Counted from the stretch's first letter, positions 28,247 to 37,050 are shown. The stretch: DNA of 64,000 nt from Deinococcus aquaticus (GCF_028622095.1 NZ_CP115165.1:2911501-2975500), one strand, 5' to 3'. Numbers and translations: made by a program. Notes: generated by a model from the sequence alone, not told the origin.

Positions 28247-29905
28247 ATGACCTCCTTCTCCCCCGCTCCCGGCACCAGCCCCGTCCAGGGCCTGCACCAC
28301 CTGACTGTCATGGCCAGCGACCCCCAGCGCAACGTGGACTTTTACACGCAGGTACTCGGGCAGCGGCTGGTGAAGGTCACCGTGAACTTCGACGACCCCG
28401 GCACGTACCACCTCTACTACGGCGACCAGACCGGGCAGCCCGGCACGATCATGACCCACTTCCCCTGGCCCGGCGCGCAGCGCGGCGTGCGCGGCAACGG
28501 CGAGGTCGTCGCCCTGGCCTACTCGGTCCCGGCCGCCAGCCAAGCCTACTGGCAGGCCCGCCTCGCGCAGCACGGCCTGAACGCCACTGCCAGCACCCGC
28601 TTCGGGCAGCCGGTCCTGACCTTCGAGGACCCGGACGGTACCTGGATCGAACTGGCCTTCGACGACGGCGTGCCGGTGCAGCCCTGGCCCGCCTCGCCCG
28701 TCCCGGCCGACCATGAACTGCGCGGCTTTCACTCCGTGACTGCCTGGGTGCGCGACACGGACGCCGTGCGTCAGCTGCTGGTCGGGCAACTGGGCTTCAC
28801 GGAAGTCGGCACGGAAGCCGACCCGCAGGGTGCCCGCACCCGCTTCCGGGGCAGCGGCGACGGCGTGGGCCTGTTCGTGGACGTCGTGGAACGGCCGGGC
28901 CAGCCGCGCGGCACGTTCGGCGCGGGCAGCGTGCACCACGTGGCCCTGCGCACCCGCGACGACGCCGAGCAGGAAGCGTACATGGCGTCCCTGAACGCCG
29001 CCGGGTACCGCCCCACCCCCGTGCAGGACCGCCAGTACTTCCATTCCATCTACTTCCGCGAACCGAACGGCGTGCTGTTCGAGATCGCCACCGACGCCCC
29101 CGGCTTCCCCGACGACGAAGCGGTCGAGGAACTCGGGCGGCACCTGAAACTCCCGGCGTGGTTCGAACCGCAGCGCGCGCAGATCGAGGCGCACGTGCCC
29201 CGCATCCTGAACCGCGAGTACGGCGTCACCATCGGCAGCCGCAACCTGAACGGCCAGACTGCGCCGGCCGAACCCGAAGCGGACGGACACGGCGTGCAGG
29301 TCCTGACCGCCGGACGCCCCCTGACGGACGCGCGGGTCGCCATGGTCCTGCTGCACGGACGCGGCGGCACGGCGGCCGACATCCTGAGCCTGGAAGGTCA
29401 ATTCAACCTGAGCGCGTTCACGTACCTCGCGCCGCAGGCCGACGGGAACACCTGGTACCCGCAGTCGTTCCTGGCCCCGCTGGCACAGAACCAGCCGTAC
29501 CTGGACCGCGCCCTGGCCACCATTGACGCCGTGATGAGCGAACTGGCCGCGCAGGACATCCCGGCCAGCCGCGTGGTGCTGGGCGGCTTCAGCCAGGGCG
29601 CGTGCCTGGCGCTGGAGTACGCCAGCCGCACGTCCGAGCGTCTGGGCGGCGTGATCGCCTTCAGCGGCGGCCTGATCACCCTCGACCAGACCGGCGACCT
29701 GAGCGGCACTCCCGTGTTCATGGGCGTGGACCCCCGCGACGGCCACATTCCCCTCTCCCGCTTCGAGGAAACGGCCACGAACCTCCGCGCGCGCGGCGCG
29801 GACGTGGACGCCCGCGTGATTCCCGGCCTGGGCCACACCATCAACGCGGACGAACTGAACGCCGCCCGCGCCCTGATGAACCGCGTCGCCAGCGCACTGA
29901 GTTGA
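28247..29905 (+). CDS. Fusion of ring-cleaving dioxygenase (MhqO-like, VOC) and carboxylesterase (MhqD-like)
   Basis: 552 residues. Residues 1-310 are a two-module glyoxalase/VOC protein of the MhqO type (VQGLHHLTVMASDPQRNVDFYTQVLGQRLVKVTVNFDD, then GAGSVHHVALRTRDDAEQ and PNGVLFEIATD with metal-ligand His and Glu). Residues 345-550 are an alpha/beta hydrolase of the MhqD/phospholipase-carboxylesterase type (VLLHGRGGTAADI, GFSQGACLALEYA with Ser449, DPRDGHIP, GLGHTINADE). In Bacillus these are two separate proteins of the quinone and catechol stress response. It is read leaderless from 28247. The upstream MarR gene is the likely regulator. Confidence 0.88.
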   Translation: MTSFSPAPGTSPVQGLHHLTVMASDPQRNVDFYTQVLGQRLVKVTVNFDDPGTYHLYYGDQTGQPGTIMTHFPWPGAQRGVRGNGEVVALAYSVPAASQAYWQARLAQHGLNATASTRFGQPVLTFEDPDGTWIELAFDDGVPVQPWPASPVPADHELRGFHSVTAWVRDTDAVRQLLVGQLGFTEVGTEADPQGARTRFRGSGDGVGLFVDVVERPGQPRGTFGAGSVHHVALRTRDDAEQEAYMASLNAAGYRPTPVQDRQYFHSIYFREPNGVLFEIATDAPGFPDDEAVEELGRHLKLPAWFEPQRAQIEAHVPRILNREYGVTIGSRNLNGQTAPAEPEADGHGVQVLTAGRPLTDARVAMVLLHGRGGTAADILSLEGQFNLSAFTYLAPQADGNTWYPQSFLAPLAQNQPYLDRALATIDAVMSELAAQDIPASRVVLGGFSQGACLALEYASRTSERLGGVIAFSGGLITLDQTGDLSGTPVFMGVDPRDGHIPLSRFEETATNLRARGADVDARVIPGLGHTINADELNAARALMNRVASALS

Positions 29906-29921
29906 CCACTACAGGGTGATA

Positions 29922-29956
29922 GTCGGTGGAGGGAACATCAGCAATCCTCCACCGAC
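29922..29956. terminator. Stem-loop between convergent genes
   Basis: Perfect 11-bp arms GTCGGTGGAGG and CCTCCACCGAC with a 13-base loop. It lies between the fusion enzyme (ends 29905) and the DUF2259-like gene (ends 29978). Confidence 0.6.
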
Positions 29957-29977
29957 CATCAACTGCTCACCATCAAC

Positions 29978-30721
29978 CTACTTGAGGGTGGCGGCCACGT
30001 AGATGGGCACGGCGTCCGGTCCCTCGAAGCCCGGGATCAGGGCGCGCAGGGTGACCAGCACGCGGTTGCCCTGCACGTCCACGCGTTCGACGGTGTACCC
30101 GGCGGCGCAGTTCAGCGGGTGCGTGGCGGGCCCGGCGGGCGTGAGAGGATCGGTATGAACGACCTGTCCGTTCACGCGGAGGCTGAACCCGGCGGGGCGG
30201 GTGCCGGGCGGCAGCATGTCCGGGTACGGGCAGGGGGCGTTCACGGCGTACACGTTCAGGCGCACGGGCACCGGCACGGTCCAGAGGCGCACGGGCGTGG
30301 TCTGGGTGCGCCCGGCGGTCACGGCGTCCTCCCAGCGGGGGTACGGGGCCGGGTACGGGCGCCGGTAGCGGGGCACGCTGGCGGGGCGGCCGGTCAGTCC
30401 GGCGGCGCGCAGGAACGCCGGGACGGGTGGCGTGGTCAGCAGAGCGGTGCGGGCCTGCGCGGCCGTGCCGTCCTGCACGGTCCGGGTGCGGCCCAGCAGG
30501 GTCTGCCCGAGACGGGTAGAGAGGACGTCCAGGCGGGCGGTTCCGAAGCCGCTGCCGTCCTGCTCGCCGTTCATGACAGCCATGACTCGGTCGCCACTGG
30601 CGCTGAAGCGAACCTCGGTGATGGGCAGACGCTCGTTGGCGTGCGCGCCGCCGCCCAGGGCCGCCCACAGCGTGAACGGGATCAGCAGGCTGGAACGCGG
30701 GCCGGCAGGCAGTCGTCGCAT
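29978..30721 (-). CDS. Predicted secreted protein, DUF2259-like
   Basis: 247 residues. Signal peptide RSSLLIPFTLWAALGGGAHA, then EVRFSASGDRVMAVMNGEQDGSGFGTARLDVLST, the opening typical of the DUF2259 family of predicted secreted proteins, followed by a Pro-rich middle and a beta-rich C-terminus. The function is unknown. The start at 30721 lies 6 bases after TACGGT (30733-30728), which excludes the ATG five codons upstream. Confidence 0.7.
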   Translation of the reverse strand: MRRLPAGPRSSLLIPFTLWAALGGGAHANERLPITEVRFSASGDRVMAVMNGEQDGSGFGTARLDVLSTRLGQTLLGRTRTVQDGTAAQARTALLTTPPVPAFLRAAGLTGRPASVPRYRRPYPAPYPRWEDAVTAGRTQTTPVRLWTVPVPVRLNVYAVNAPCPYPDMLPPGTRPAGFSLRVNGQVVHTDPLTPAGPATHPLNCAAGYTVERVDVQGNRVLVTLRALIPGFEGPDAVPIYVAATLK

Positions 30722-30788
30722 GGGCGTACCGTACACCGCCCGCGTTCCCTGGGGGGCAACGCGGGCGGATCAGGACGGCCGGGAAGGC

Positions 30789-31343
30789 TCAGCGGAACTT
30801 GACGGAGGCCAGCACCTTGCTGAACGTGGCGCTGGCGGCACTGAAGCGCTGCGGCGTGTCGGTCAGCTGGAACGAGTACAGGTTCTTGGCGCCCACCCCG
30901 TACCAGACGCGCATGTTCAGTTTCCCTTTGGGGTGCGTGAGGGTGTAGCTGCGTTCCACGCCGTTGACGCCGCCGTACCCGACCGTGCGGCTGGCCGTCT
31001 GCTGGATGGCCGCCCCGGTGGATTTCACGCCCTGCTCGAACTTGCTGAACTCGCCGGCGGGCGTGGGGGCCGCGCCGCCCTTGGGTGAGTACAGTAGGCG
31101 CATCAGCGTGGCGGGCGGCGCTTTGGCCGAGACGACGCTGATTCCAGCGGCGCCGTCGTTGAAGTTCACGCCCAGCCAGGACTTGGGCAGGCTGACCGTG
31201 AACGGCAGTTTCGGTTCGTTGATGGCGACCAGCGTCTGCGCGCCAGCCTGCGTACCGGCGAGGCCCAGGACGAGCAGGGTGCCGGCCAGGGCCGGGCGAA
31301 GCGCGGTCAGGGAAGCGGCGTGTGGGAAACGGGGAACGTTCAT
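30789..31343 (-). CDS. Secreted protein of unknown function, PsbP/DcrB-like fold possible
   Basis: 184 residues with signal peptide (ALAGTLLVLGLAGTQAGAQ). The mature part EPKLPFTVSLPKSWLGVNFNDGAAGISVVSA, then VERSYTLTHPKGKLNMRVWYG and FSKVLASVKF resembles small PsbP/DcrB-type periplasmic proteins; the match is by pattern only. Translation starts at 31343, 7 bases after TACGGT (31356-31351). It lies 67 bases upstream of the DUF2259-like gene on the same strand, but that gene has its own -10. Confidence 0.65.
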   Translation of the reverse strand: MNVPRFPHAASLTALRPALAGTLLVLGLAGTQAGAQTLVAINEPKLPFTVSLPKSWLGVNFNDGAAGISVVSAKAPPATLMRLLYSPKGGAAPTPAGEFSKFEQGVKSTGAAIQQTASRTVGYGGVNGVERSYTLTHPKGKLNMRVWYGVGAKNLYSFQLTDTPQRFSAASATFSKVLASVKFR

Positions 31344-31412
31344 GAGAGGCACCGTAGCAGCGGAGTATGAGTGCCCCGCGCGGCCCGCGTGAACCGCTGC
31401 CCGGCGTACAGG

Positions 31413-32021
31413 TCAGCGGGGAATCAGGCCGGGTCGGGGCCACAGGCGCAGGTCGGCGGGGCCGGCGGCGTCACGCAGGTCGACCGGGCCGTAGGCGCGG
31501 CTGTCGAGGCTGCTCCCCAGGCGGCGGTTGTCGCCCATGACCCAGACCTTGCCGGGCGGGACGGTCAGTTCCGGCTGGTCGGCCACGAAACCCTCGCTGG
31601 CGTACGATTCCGCGGCTGCGCGGCCGTTCAGGATCAGTTGCCCGTCCCGGATGGCCACGCGGTCTCCGGCAAGGGCCAGTACACGCTTGACGTTGTACGG
31701 CCGGTGACGCAGGCCGTACAGCGTTTCGAAGGCGTAGGGGCTGCTGGCCGGGGCCTTGAAGATCAGCAGGTCGCCCCGGCGCGGGTACGGGGTGGGCAGT
31801 CCCCAGGCGCGCAGCCAGCGCGGGTATTTGAGCAGCAGCAGTACGTCGCCGGATTCCAGGGTGCCGTTCATGGAGTCGCCGTCCACGCGGGCCAGGGTGC
31901 CGCCGAAGGTGCTCAGCAGGTACACCGGGAGCAGGCCGCCCAGAATCCAGCGCCGCCACGCACCCGCGCCGGGTGGCGGCGGGACCATTGGGCGGGTCGG
32001 GGCGGGGTCACGTGGGCTCAC
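31413..32021 (-). CDS. lepB: Signal peptidase I
   Basis: 202 residues. Membrane serine-lysine protease that removes signal peptides. One membrane helix (RRWILGGLLPVYLLSTFGGTL, about 24-44), Ser50 in VDGDSMNGTL, Lys112 in NVKRVLALAGD and the GDNRRLGSSLDSRAYG box. The start is GTG at 32021, 8 bases after TAGCCT (32035-32030). A frame extending to 32129 exists, but its extra residues are Pro/Arg-rich and it would overlap the divergent promoter region. Confidence 0.88.
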   Translation of the reverse strand: MSPRDPAPTRPMVPPPPGAGAWRRWILGGLLPVYLLSTFGGTLARVDGDSMNGTLESGDVLLLLKYPRWLRAWGLPTPYPRRGDLLIFKAPASSPYAFETLYGLRHRPYNVKRVLALAGDRVAIRDGQLILNGRAAAESYASEGFVADQPELTVPPGKVWVMGDNRRLGSSLDSRAYGPVDLRDAAGPADLRLWPRPGLIPR

Positions 32022-32177
32022 AGCGAAAGAGGCTAGCACCGGCCGGGGCCGGGCGCGTGGGGGGCGGGTGTGAACAGGTGGCGGCGGACTCTGAACGCGG
32101 CCCGCTGACCGACCTGTCTTCATGGTCACTTCAGGTAAGGTGGCGGGCCGGGGCGTTTACCCGTTACCCTGTCGCCC

Positions 32178-32522
32178 ATGACTGCTGACGGCATGACGGA
32201 CGGTTTGAAAGTCGAGAAGTACTTCGAGGGCGGCGGCGCGCCGGCCCAGGCGGGCAAGATGGTGCGCGTGCACTACACCGGTACGCTGGAGAACGGGCAG
32301 AAGTTCGATTCCAGCCGTGACCGTGGCGAGCCCATCGAGTTCCCGCTGGGTGTGGGGTACGTCATTCAGGGCTGGGATCAGGGCATCGCGCAGCTGAACG
32401 TGGGCGACAAGGCCAAACTGACCATTCCGGCCAGCCTGGGCTACGGCGCGGCGGGCGTTCCCGGCGTGATTCCCGGCGGCGCGACCCTGATCTTCGACGT
32501 CGAACTGGTGGACGTCCGCTGA
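32178..32522 (+). CDS. FKBP-type peptidyl-prolyl cis-trans isomerase
   Basis: 114 residues, a single cytoplasmic FKBP domain that speeds X-Pro isomerisation in folding proteins. It has the full family pattern: VRVHYTGTLENGQKFDSSRDRGEPIEFPLGVGYVIQGWDQGIAQLNVGDKAKLTIPASLGYG...GATLIFDVELV. No signal peptide is seen. It is leaderless, with the ATG 7 bases after TACCCT (32165-32170). A strong terminator follows. Confidence 0.95.
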   Translation: MTADGMTDGLKVEKYFEGGGAPAQAGKMVRVHYTGTLENGQKFDSSRDRGEPIEFPLGVGYVIQGWDQGIAQLNVGDKAKLTIPASLGYGAAGVPGVIPGGATLIFDVELVDVR

Positions 32523-32584
32523 GGCACTCCCTGGCCTGAAGGCCCGCGCCACCCCTGATCCCCACCCCTGATCTGGGCCCGACG

Positions 32585-32616
32585 CCCCCTGGTTCCTGCG
32601 AACCGGGGGGTTTTTC
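32585..32616 (+). terminator. Intrinsic terminator of the FKBP gene
   Basis: CCCCCTGGTTC (32585-32595) and GAACCGGGGGG (32600-32610) form the stem, followed by five T residues. The rest of the 349-bp gap to the DeoR gene holds a 17-bp palindrome, a -10-like box and the DeoR promoter. Confidence 0.85.
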
Positions 32617-32686
32617 CGTGTCTTGTGTAGGTTTCTGTGTGTCGCGCGGGGGCGGTGCAGACAGCCTGCCGGGCCAGACCATGCCG

Positions 32687-32723
32687 AATTGGGCGGCCCA
32701 ATTGTGCGGCTGCGGCGTAAAAT
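32687..32723 (+). promoter_or_regulatory. 17-bp palindrome with nearby TAAAAT box
   Basis: AATTGGGCGGCCCAATT (32687-32703) is a perfect inverted repeat. A TAAAAT box (32718-32723) follows, with no start codon at the leaderless distance. It may be a regulated promoter of an untranslated RNA; no -35 is clear. Confidence 0.3.
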
Positions 32724-32805
32724 GCGGGCATTCAACAGCTTGGTGGCAGGTCAGTTCACGAGGGGCGGGTGGTCAGGGCCGGGCCCTTCCCCCTCTGACA
32801 GACTC

Positions 32806-32849
32806 TTGACGGGCGCATGAGAAGACCGTAAACTTCGAAAGTATCGAAA
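32806..32849 (+). promoter_or_regulatory. Sigma-70 promoter and putative DeoR operator
   Basis: -35 TTGACG (32806-32811), 17-base spacer, -10 TAAACT (32829-32834). Immediately downstream, over the expected transcription start, TTCGAAAGTATCGAAA (32834-32849) carries two direct TCGAAA units. A further CTTTCGAAAC occurs inside the regulator gene at 32941-32950. Confidence 0.7.
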
Positions 32850-32871
32850 TCCAGTACATCAGGGAGCCGCC

Positions 32872-33630
32872 TTGATAGACGTGCGTAGGAGCGAGATTGT
32901 CTCGCTCGTGAAACAACATGGCGAACTGCCGGTTACGGAACTTTCGAAACTTCTGGGTGTCTCGGAAGTGACGGTTCGCAGTGACCTGAAAGTTCTGGCA
33001 GACGCCGGGCAGGTGCGCCGCACCCGTGGCAGCGTCCGCCTGCCCATGGACGTACGCCGCGAGTCACCCCTGGAAGAAACCCGGCTGGAGCACAGCGCCG
33101 CCAAACGCCGCATCGGCCGGGCCGCCGCCGCCCTGATCCGCGACGGCGAGACCGTGTTCATCGACGTGGGCAGCACCACCACCGAAGTCGCCCGCGCCCT
33201 CTCCCCCACCCTGCAGGGCGTAACGGTCGTCACCAACGGCCTGAACATCGCGCTGGAACTCGAGCGTCTGCCCGGCGTGCGCGTCATCGTGACCGGCGGC
33301 ACCCTGCGGCCCCTGCAACACTCGCTGGTCAGCCCCTACGCGCTGGACGTACTGCGCCACATTCACGCAGACCGACTGTTCCTGGGCTGCAACGGCGTGC
33401 ACGCCGAGCACGGCGTCACCAACGCCAACCACGAGGAAGCCGAGATCAAGCGCGTGATGGTCGCGCAGTCCCGCGAGATCGTGGTCGTCGCCGACCACAG
33501 CAAACTCGGCCGGACCAGCCGCGCCCTGATCGCCACGACCGACCGGATCACGGCGCTCGTCAGTGACCGCAGCGGCCCCGCACCCCCCGCAGACCTGCGC
33601 AGCGCCATCCCGGAACTGCACCTCGTGTAG
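32872..33630 (+). CDS. DeoR-family regulator of the galactoside operon
   Basis: 252 residues. N-terminal DeoR helix-turn-helix (VRRSEIVSLVKQHGELPVTELSKLLGVSEVTVRSDLKVLADAGQVRRTRG), then the sugar-phosphate-sensing DeoR C-terminal domain (FIDVGSTTTEVARAL, VTNGLNIA, VTGGTLRP, RLFLGCNGVHAEHGVTNAN). The start is TTG at 32872, with AGGGAG 5 bases upstream. DeoR regulators of sugar operons usually repress until a phosphorylated sugar binds; galactose-1-phosphate or a related intermediate would fit the genes that follow (inference). It begins the eight-gene operon and its promoter has a matching operator. Confidence 0.9.
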   Translation: MIDVRRSEIVSLVKQHGELPVTELSKLLGVSEVTVRSDLKVLADAGQVRRTRGSVRLPMDVRRESPLEETRLEHSAAKRRIGRAAAALIRDGETVFIDVGSTTTEVARALSPTLQGVTVVTNGLNIALELERLPGVRVIVTGGTLRPLQHSLVSPYALDVLRHIHADRLFLGCNGVHAEHGVTNANHEEAEIKRVMVAQSREIVVVADHSKLGRTSRALIATTDRITALVSDRSGPAPPADLRSAIPELHLV

Positions 33631-33729
33631 CTCTTGCCCACTGTCCACCCACTGCGGCCCCCGCGCCGCCCGCCCAACGTCCGGCCCCCCGACCCCCCGC
33701 CACTTCACCCCCCTTCCCGGAGGATGTCC

Positions 33730-34998
33730 ATGAAGAAATTTGCACTGATGACCGCCCTTGCCCTCGCCTCCGCCGCCTCTGCGCAGAACCTGTCCGGCAC
33801 CGTGACCGTCTGGTCCTGGGACGCCGCCGCCAAGGCGCTGCAGAGCACGGTCCCCAGCTTCAACAAGAAGTACCCCAACGTGAAGGTCAACGTGGTCGAC
33901 CTGGGCAACCAGAACGTGTACGACCGCGGCCTGGCCGGATGCGCCGCCGGTGGCGTGGACATGCCCGACGTGTACTCCATCGAGAACAACGAGGCTGAAG
34001 TCTTCTGGGCGCGCTTCCCCGACTGCTTCGTGGACCTGAACACCCTGGGGGCCGACAAGGTCGCCAAGAACTTCCCGGCGTTCAAGTGGACCGAACTGAT
34101 GGCCGGGAACAAACGCTACGCCATGCCCTGGGATTCGGGTCCCGTCGTGATCTTCTACCGCCGCGACCTGTACCAGCAGGCGGGCGTGAACGCCGCCGGC
34201 ATCAAGACCTGGGACGACTTCATCGCCGCCGGCAAGAAGGTCAACGCCAAGTTCGACGGGAAGGTCAAGATGGGCATCGTCGGCAACGGCCAGGACGACG
34301 AGTGGTTCCGCATGCTCGCCAACCAGAACAGCTGCTTCTACTTCGACAACGCCGGCGCCAGCGTCACGGTCAACAAGCCCGGCTGCGTGGACGCCCTGAA
34401 CACCGTCAAGAAGCTGTACGACGCGCAGGTCGTGACCACCGGCGACTGGGGCGGCCAGATCACGTCCTTCAAGTCCGGTAAGAGCGCCAGCGCCATGTTC
34501 GGCGCGTGGTACGAGGGCACCATCCGCACGAACGCTCCGGACCAGAAAGGCAAGTGGGGCGTGTACCCCATGCCCGCCAGCAAGCCCGGCGGCGTGCGCG
34601 CCGCGAACCTGGGCGGCAGCGCCCTGGCCCTGCCCAGCAGCAGCAAGAACAGGGCCGCCGCGTACGCCTTCATGGAAAACGCCCTGGCCACCAGCGGCGG
34701 TCAGGTCGCCATGCTCAAGAGCCAGGGTCTGGTCCCCAGCCTGCTCTCGGCCACCAAGGACCCCTACGTGAAGGTCGCCCAGCCGTACTGGGGTAACCAG
34801 AAAGTCTGGCAGACCATCCTCGACACCCTGGGCGACGTGCCCCAGGCGCGCGGCACCCAGTACTTCCAGGACGCCCGTCAGGTCATGATCGTGGTGCAGG
34901 CCGACTACATCAAGGGCAAGTACAAGACCGCCAAGGAAGCCCTGGACGACGCAGCCAAGAAGATCTCCAGCGCCACCGGCCTGCCCGTCGCCAAGTAA
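33730..34998 (+). CDS. Sugar ABC transporter substrate-binding protein (galactoside operon)
   Basis: 422 residues. Signal peptide MKKFALMTALALASAASA, then a family 1 solute-binding protein (GTVTVWSWDAAAKALQSTVPSFNKKYPNVKVNVVDLG, MPDVYSIENNEAEVFW, MPWDSGPVVIFYRRDLYQQAG, SAMFGAWYEGTIR). Three cysteines in the mature part are unusual for the family. The start at 33730 is chosen because GGAGG ends 7 bases before it; the ATG at 33724 is too close. It lies 99 bases after the DeoR gene. Confidence 0.93.
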   Translation: MKKFALMTALALASAASAQNLSGTVTVWSWDAAAKALQSTVPSFNKKYPNVKVNVVDLGNQNVYDRGLAGCAAGGVDMPDVYSIENNEAEVFWARFPDCFVDLNTLGADKVAKNFPAFKWTELMAGNKRYAMPWDSGPVVIFYRRDLYQQAGVNAAGIKTWDDFIAAGKKVNAKFDGKVKMGIVGNGQDDEWFRMLANQNSCFYFDNAGASVTVNKPGCVDALNTVKKLYDAQVVTTGDWGGQITSFKSGKSASAMFGAWYEGTIRTNAPDQKGKWGVYPMPASKPGGVRAANLGGSALALPSSSKNRAAAYAFMENALATSGGQVAMLKSQGLVPSLLSATKDPYVKVAQPYWGNQKVWQTILDTLGDVPQARGTQYFQDARQVMIVVQADYIKGKYKTAKEALDDAAKKISSATGLPVAK

Positions 34999-35030
34999 GT
35001 TCAATCAGGAATAAGTCAAGTCAGTTCAGC

Positions 35031-35054
35031 GGTCAGGGTGCACGGCGCCTGACC
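35031..35054 (+). terminator. Intercistronic stem-loop after the binding-protein gene
   Basis: GGTCAGG (35031-35037) and CCTGACC (35048-35054) pair; the inner bases can extend the stem. It lies in the 176-bp gap before the first permease, the same place as the stem-loop in the beta-glucoside operon. Confidence 0.5.
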
Positions 35055-35174
35055 CCGTGATTCCGGGCGAGGGGTGACGCGAAACAGTGCGTCTCCCTCG
35101 CCCTCTGTCGGCTCCGAGTTCCGGTCTGCGCCCGCCGCCCCTGCTGCGCGCCGCTTCACTTTCAAGAGGTACCC

Positions 35175-36092
35175 ATGACCACTGCGCCACAGTTCAAACC
35201 TGCCGAGCCCCGGCCACCGGCCCGGAAAAGCCGCTGGGCGCGTACGCCCAAGGCACCGTACCTGTTCATCCTGCCCTACCTGCTGATCTTCCTGACGTTC
35301 TGGGCGTGGCCGATCATCAGTTCCTTCATGATGAGCTTCAAGGATTCGCGCCTGGGCGCGACCGCGCCGTTCGGACTGTCCAACTGGTCGCGGCTGGTGG
35401 GCGACGAGTTCTTCCGCACCGCGCTGCGCAACACGCTGGTCATCATGATCGTGCAGGTGCCGCTGATGCTGACCCTCTCGACGCTGCTGGCCGTCGCCCT
35501 GAACAGCCGACTGCTGAAGGCCGCCGGGTGGTTCCGCTTCGCGTTCTTCGCGCCGCTGGTGGTGGGGACCGTGGCGTACTCGGCGGTCTTCCGACTGCTG
35601 TTCAACACTGATTTCGGCATGGTGAACCGCGGCCTGACCGGCCTGGGGCTGCCTGCCGTGGACTGGCTGAACCAGTCCGGCCCGGCCATGACCGTGCTGA
35701 TCCTCGCCATGACGTGGCGCTGGACCGGCTACAACGCCATTATTCTGCTCGCGGGCCTGCAGGGCATCAGTGAGGACGTGTACGAGGCCGCCAGTATCGA
35801 CGGCGCGACCCCCGCGCAGCAGTTCTGGAAGATCACGCTGCCGCTGCTGCGCCCCAGCCTGCTGTTCTGCCTGGTGCTCAGCGTGATCGGCACGCTGCAA
35901 CTGTTCACGGAACCGGCCCTGATCACCAACAGCGGCCCCGGGAACGCCACCATGACGCTCGGCACGTACCTGTACCAGCAGGGCTTCCGCAGCTTCAACT
36001 TCGGGTACGCCAGCGCCATTGCGTACACGGTCGCGGCCATCGCGGCGATCTTCAGCGTGGTGCAACTGCGTCTGTTCGGGAGGGAAGAATGA
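35175..36092 (+). CDS. Sugar ABC transporter permease, MalF type (galactoside operon)
   Basis: 305 residues with predicted membrane helices from APYLFILPYLLIFLTFWAWPII onward. EAA loop DVYEAASIDGATPAQQFWKITLPLLRP. It works with the MalG-type permease, whose ATG overlaps its stop (ATGA, 36089-36092). AAGAGGT lies before the ATG. Confidence 0.93.
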   Translation: MTTAPQFKPAEPRPPARKSRWARTPKAPYLFILPYLLIFLTFWAWPIISSFMMSFKDSRLGATAPFGLSNWSRLVGDEFFRTALRNTLVIMIVQVPLMLTLSTLLAVALNSRLLKAAGWFRFAFFAPLVVGTVAYSAVFRLLFNTDFGMVNRGLTGLGLPAVDWLNQSGPAMTVLILAMTWRWTGYNAIILLAGLQGISEDVYEAASIDGATPAQQFWKITLPLLRPSLLFCLVLSVIGTLQLFTEPALITNSGPGNATMTLGTYLYQQGFRSFNFGYASAIAYTVAAIAAIFSVVQLRLFGREE

Positions 36093-36958
36093 CCACGGCC
36101 TTGCAGGCACCCAAGGACAAGACGGGCGTGAAGGCCCGCAACCGCGTCAAGGCCGTCTGGCTGCACCTGGCCCTGATTCCGCTGGCGGCGCTGTTCCTGG
36201 CCCCGCTGTGGATGATGGCGGTGTTCAGCACGCACCCGGAAAGCGCGATCTTCAGCGCGAACCCGCCCCTGTGGTTCGGCGGGTCGTTCGGTGAGAACTT
36301 CCGGGGACTCCAGGCCGACACGAACTTCCTGCGGGCGCTGCTGAACTCGGTGGTGATCGCCTCGCTGTACACGGTGTTCAGCATGCTGCTGACCTCCATG
36401 GGCGGGTACGCGTTCGCGAAGTTCGATTTCCCCGGCAAGAACTGGCTGTTCGGGCTGATCCTGGCCACGCTGACCATCCCGACGTTCGTGACGATCATTC
36501 CGCAGTTCATCATGATCGCGCGCGACATGAAGATCTCGAACACGTACTGGGCGGTCATCCTGCCGACCCTGGCGAACACCATCGGGATCTTCTACATGCG
36601 TCAGGCGTTCCAGACGGTCCCGACCGACCTGCTGAACGCCGCGCGCATCGACGGGGCCAGCGAGTGGCGCACCTTCTGGCAGATTGCGCTGCCGGTCGTG
36701 CGGCCCGCCATGGCGGCGCTGGCGATCCTGCTGTTCCTGGCCTCCTGGAACGATTACCTGTGGCCGCTGCTGGTGCTGACCAACAAGGACAGTTACACCA
36801 TGCCGGTGGCGCTGGGCACACTGATCGGCCTGACGCGCGTGTCGTGGGGCGGGATCATGGTGGGCACGGCCATTGCCACCATTCCGTTCCTGGCGCTGTT
36901 CCTGTCGCTGCAACGTCACTTCGTGGCGGGCATCGCGGGCGGCGCGATCAAGGACTGA
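36089..36958 (+). CDS. Sugar ABC transporter permease, MalG type (galactoside operon)
   Basis: 289 residues with six predicted helices (LHLALIPLAALFLAPLWMMAVF first) and the EAA loop DLLNAARIDGASEWRTFWQIALPVVRP. As in the other sugar operon, no ATPase gene accompanies it, so both systems probably share an ATPase coded elsewhere. A 14-bp stem-loop follows its stop. Confidence 0.93.
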   Translation: MTTALQAPKDKTGVKARNRVKAVWLHLALIPLAALFLAPLWMMAVFSTHPESAIFSANPPLWFGGSFGENFRGLQADTNFLRALLNSVVIASLYTVFSMLLTSMGGYAFAKFDFPGKNWLFGLILATLTIPTFVTIIPQFIMIARDMKISNTYWAVILPTLANTIGIFYMRQAFQTVPTDLLNAARIDGASEWRTFWQIALPVVRPAMAALAILLFLASWNDYLWPLLVLTNKDSYTMPVALGTLIGLTRVSWGGIMVGTAIATIPFLALFLSLQRHFVAGIAGGAIKD

Positions 36959-36969
36959 CGCGGCCACGC

Positions 36970-37014
36970 CCTGACCGGGCAGGATGGGCGTTCGCGCTCC
37001 CCTGCCCGGTCAGG
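36970..37014 (+). terminator. Strong stem-loop between transport and catabolic halves of the galactoside operon
   Basis: Perfect 14-bp arms CCTGACCGGGCAGG (36970-36983) and CCTGCCCGGTCAGG (37001-37014) with a 17-base loop. It begins 12 bases past the permease stop. There is no T-run, so partial read-through is likely. Confidence 0.6.
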
Positions 37015-37050
37015 CACGGCTGGACCCGGACACCCCCGGCCACCCGCACT

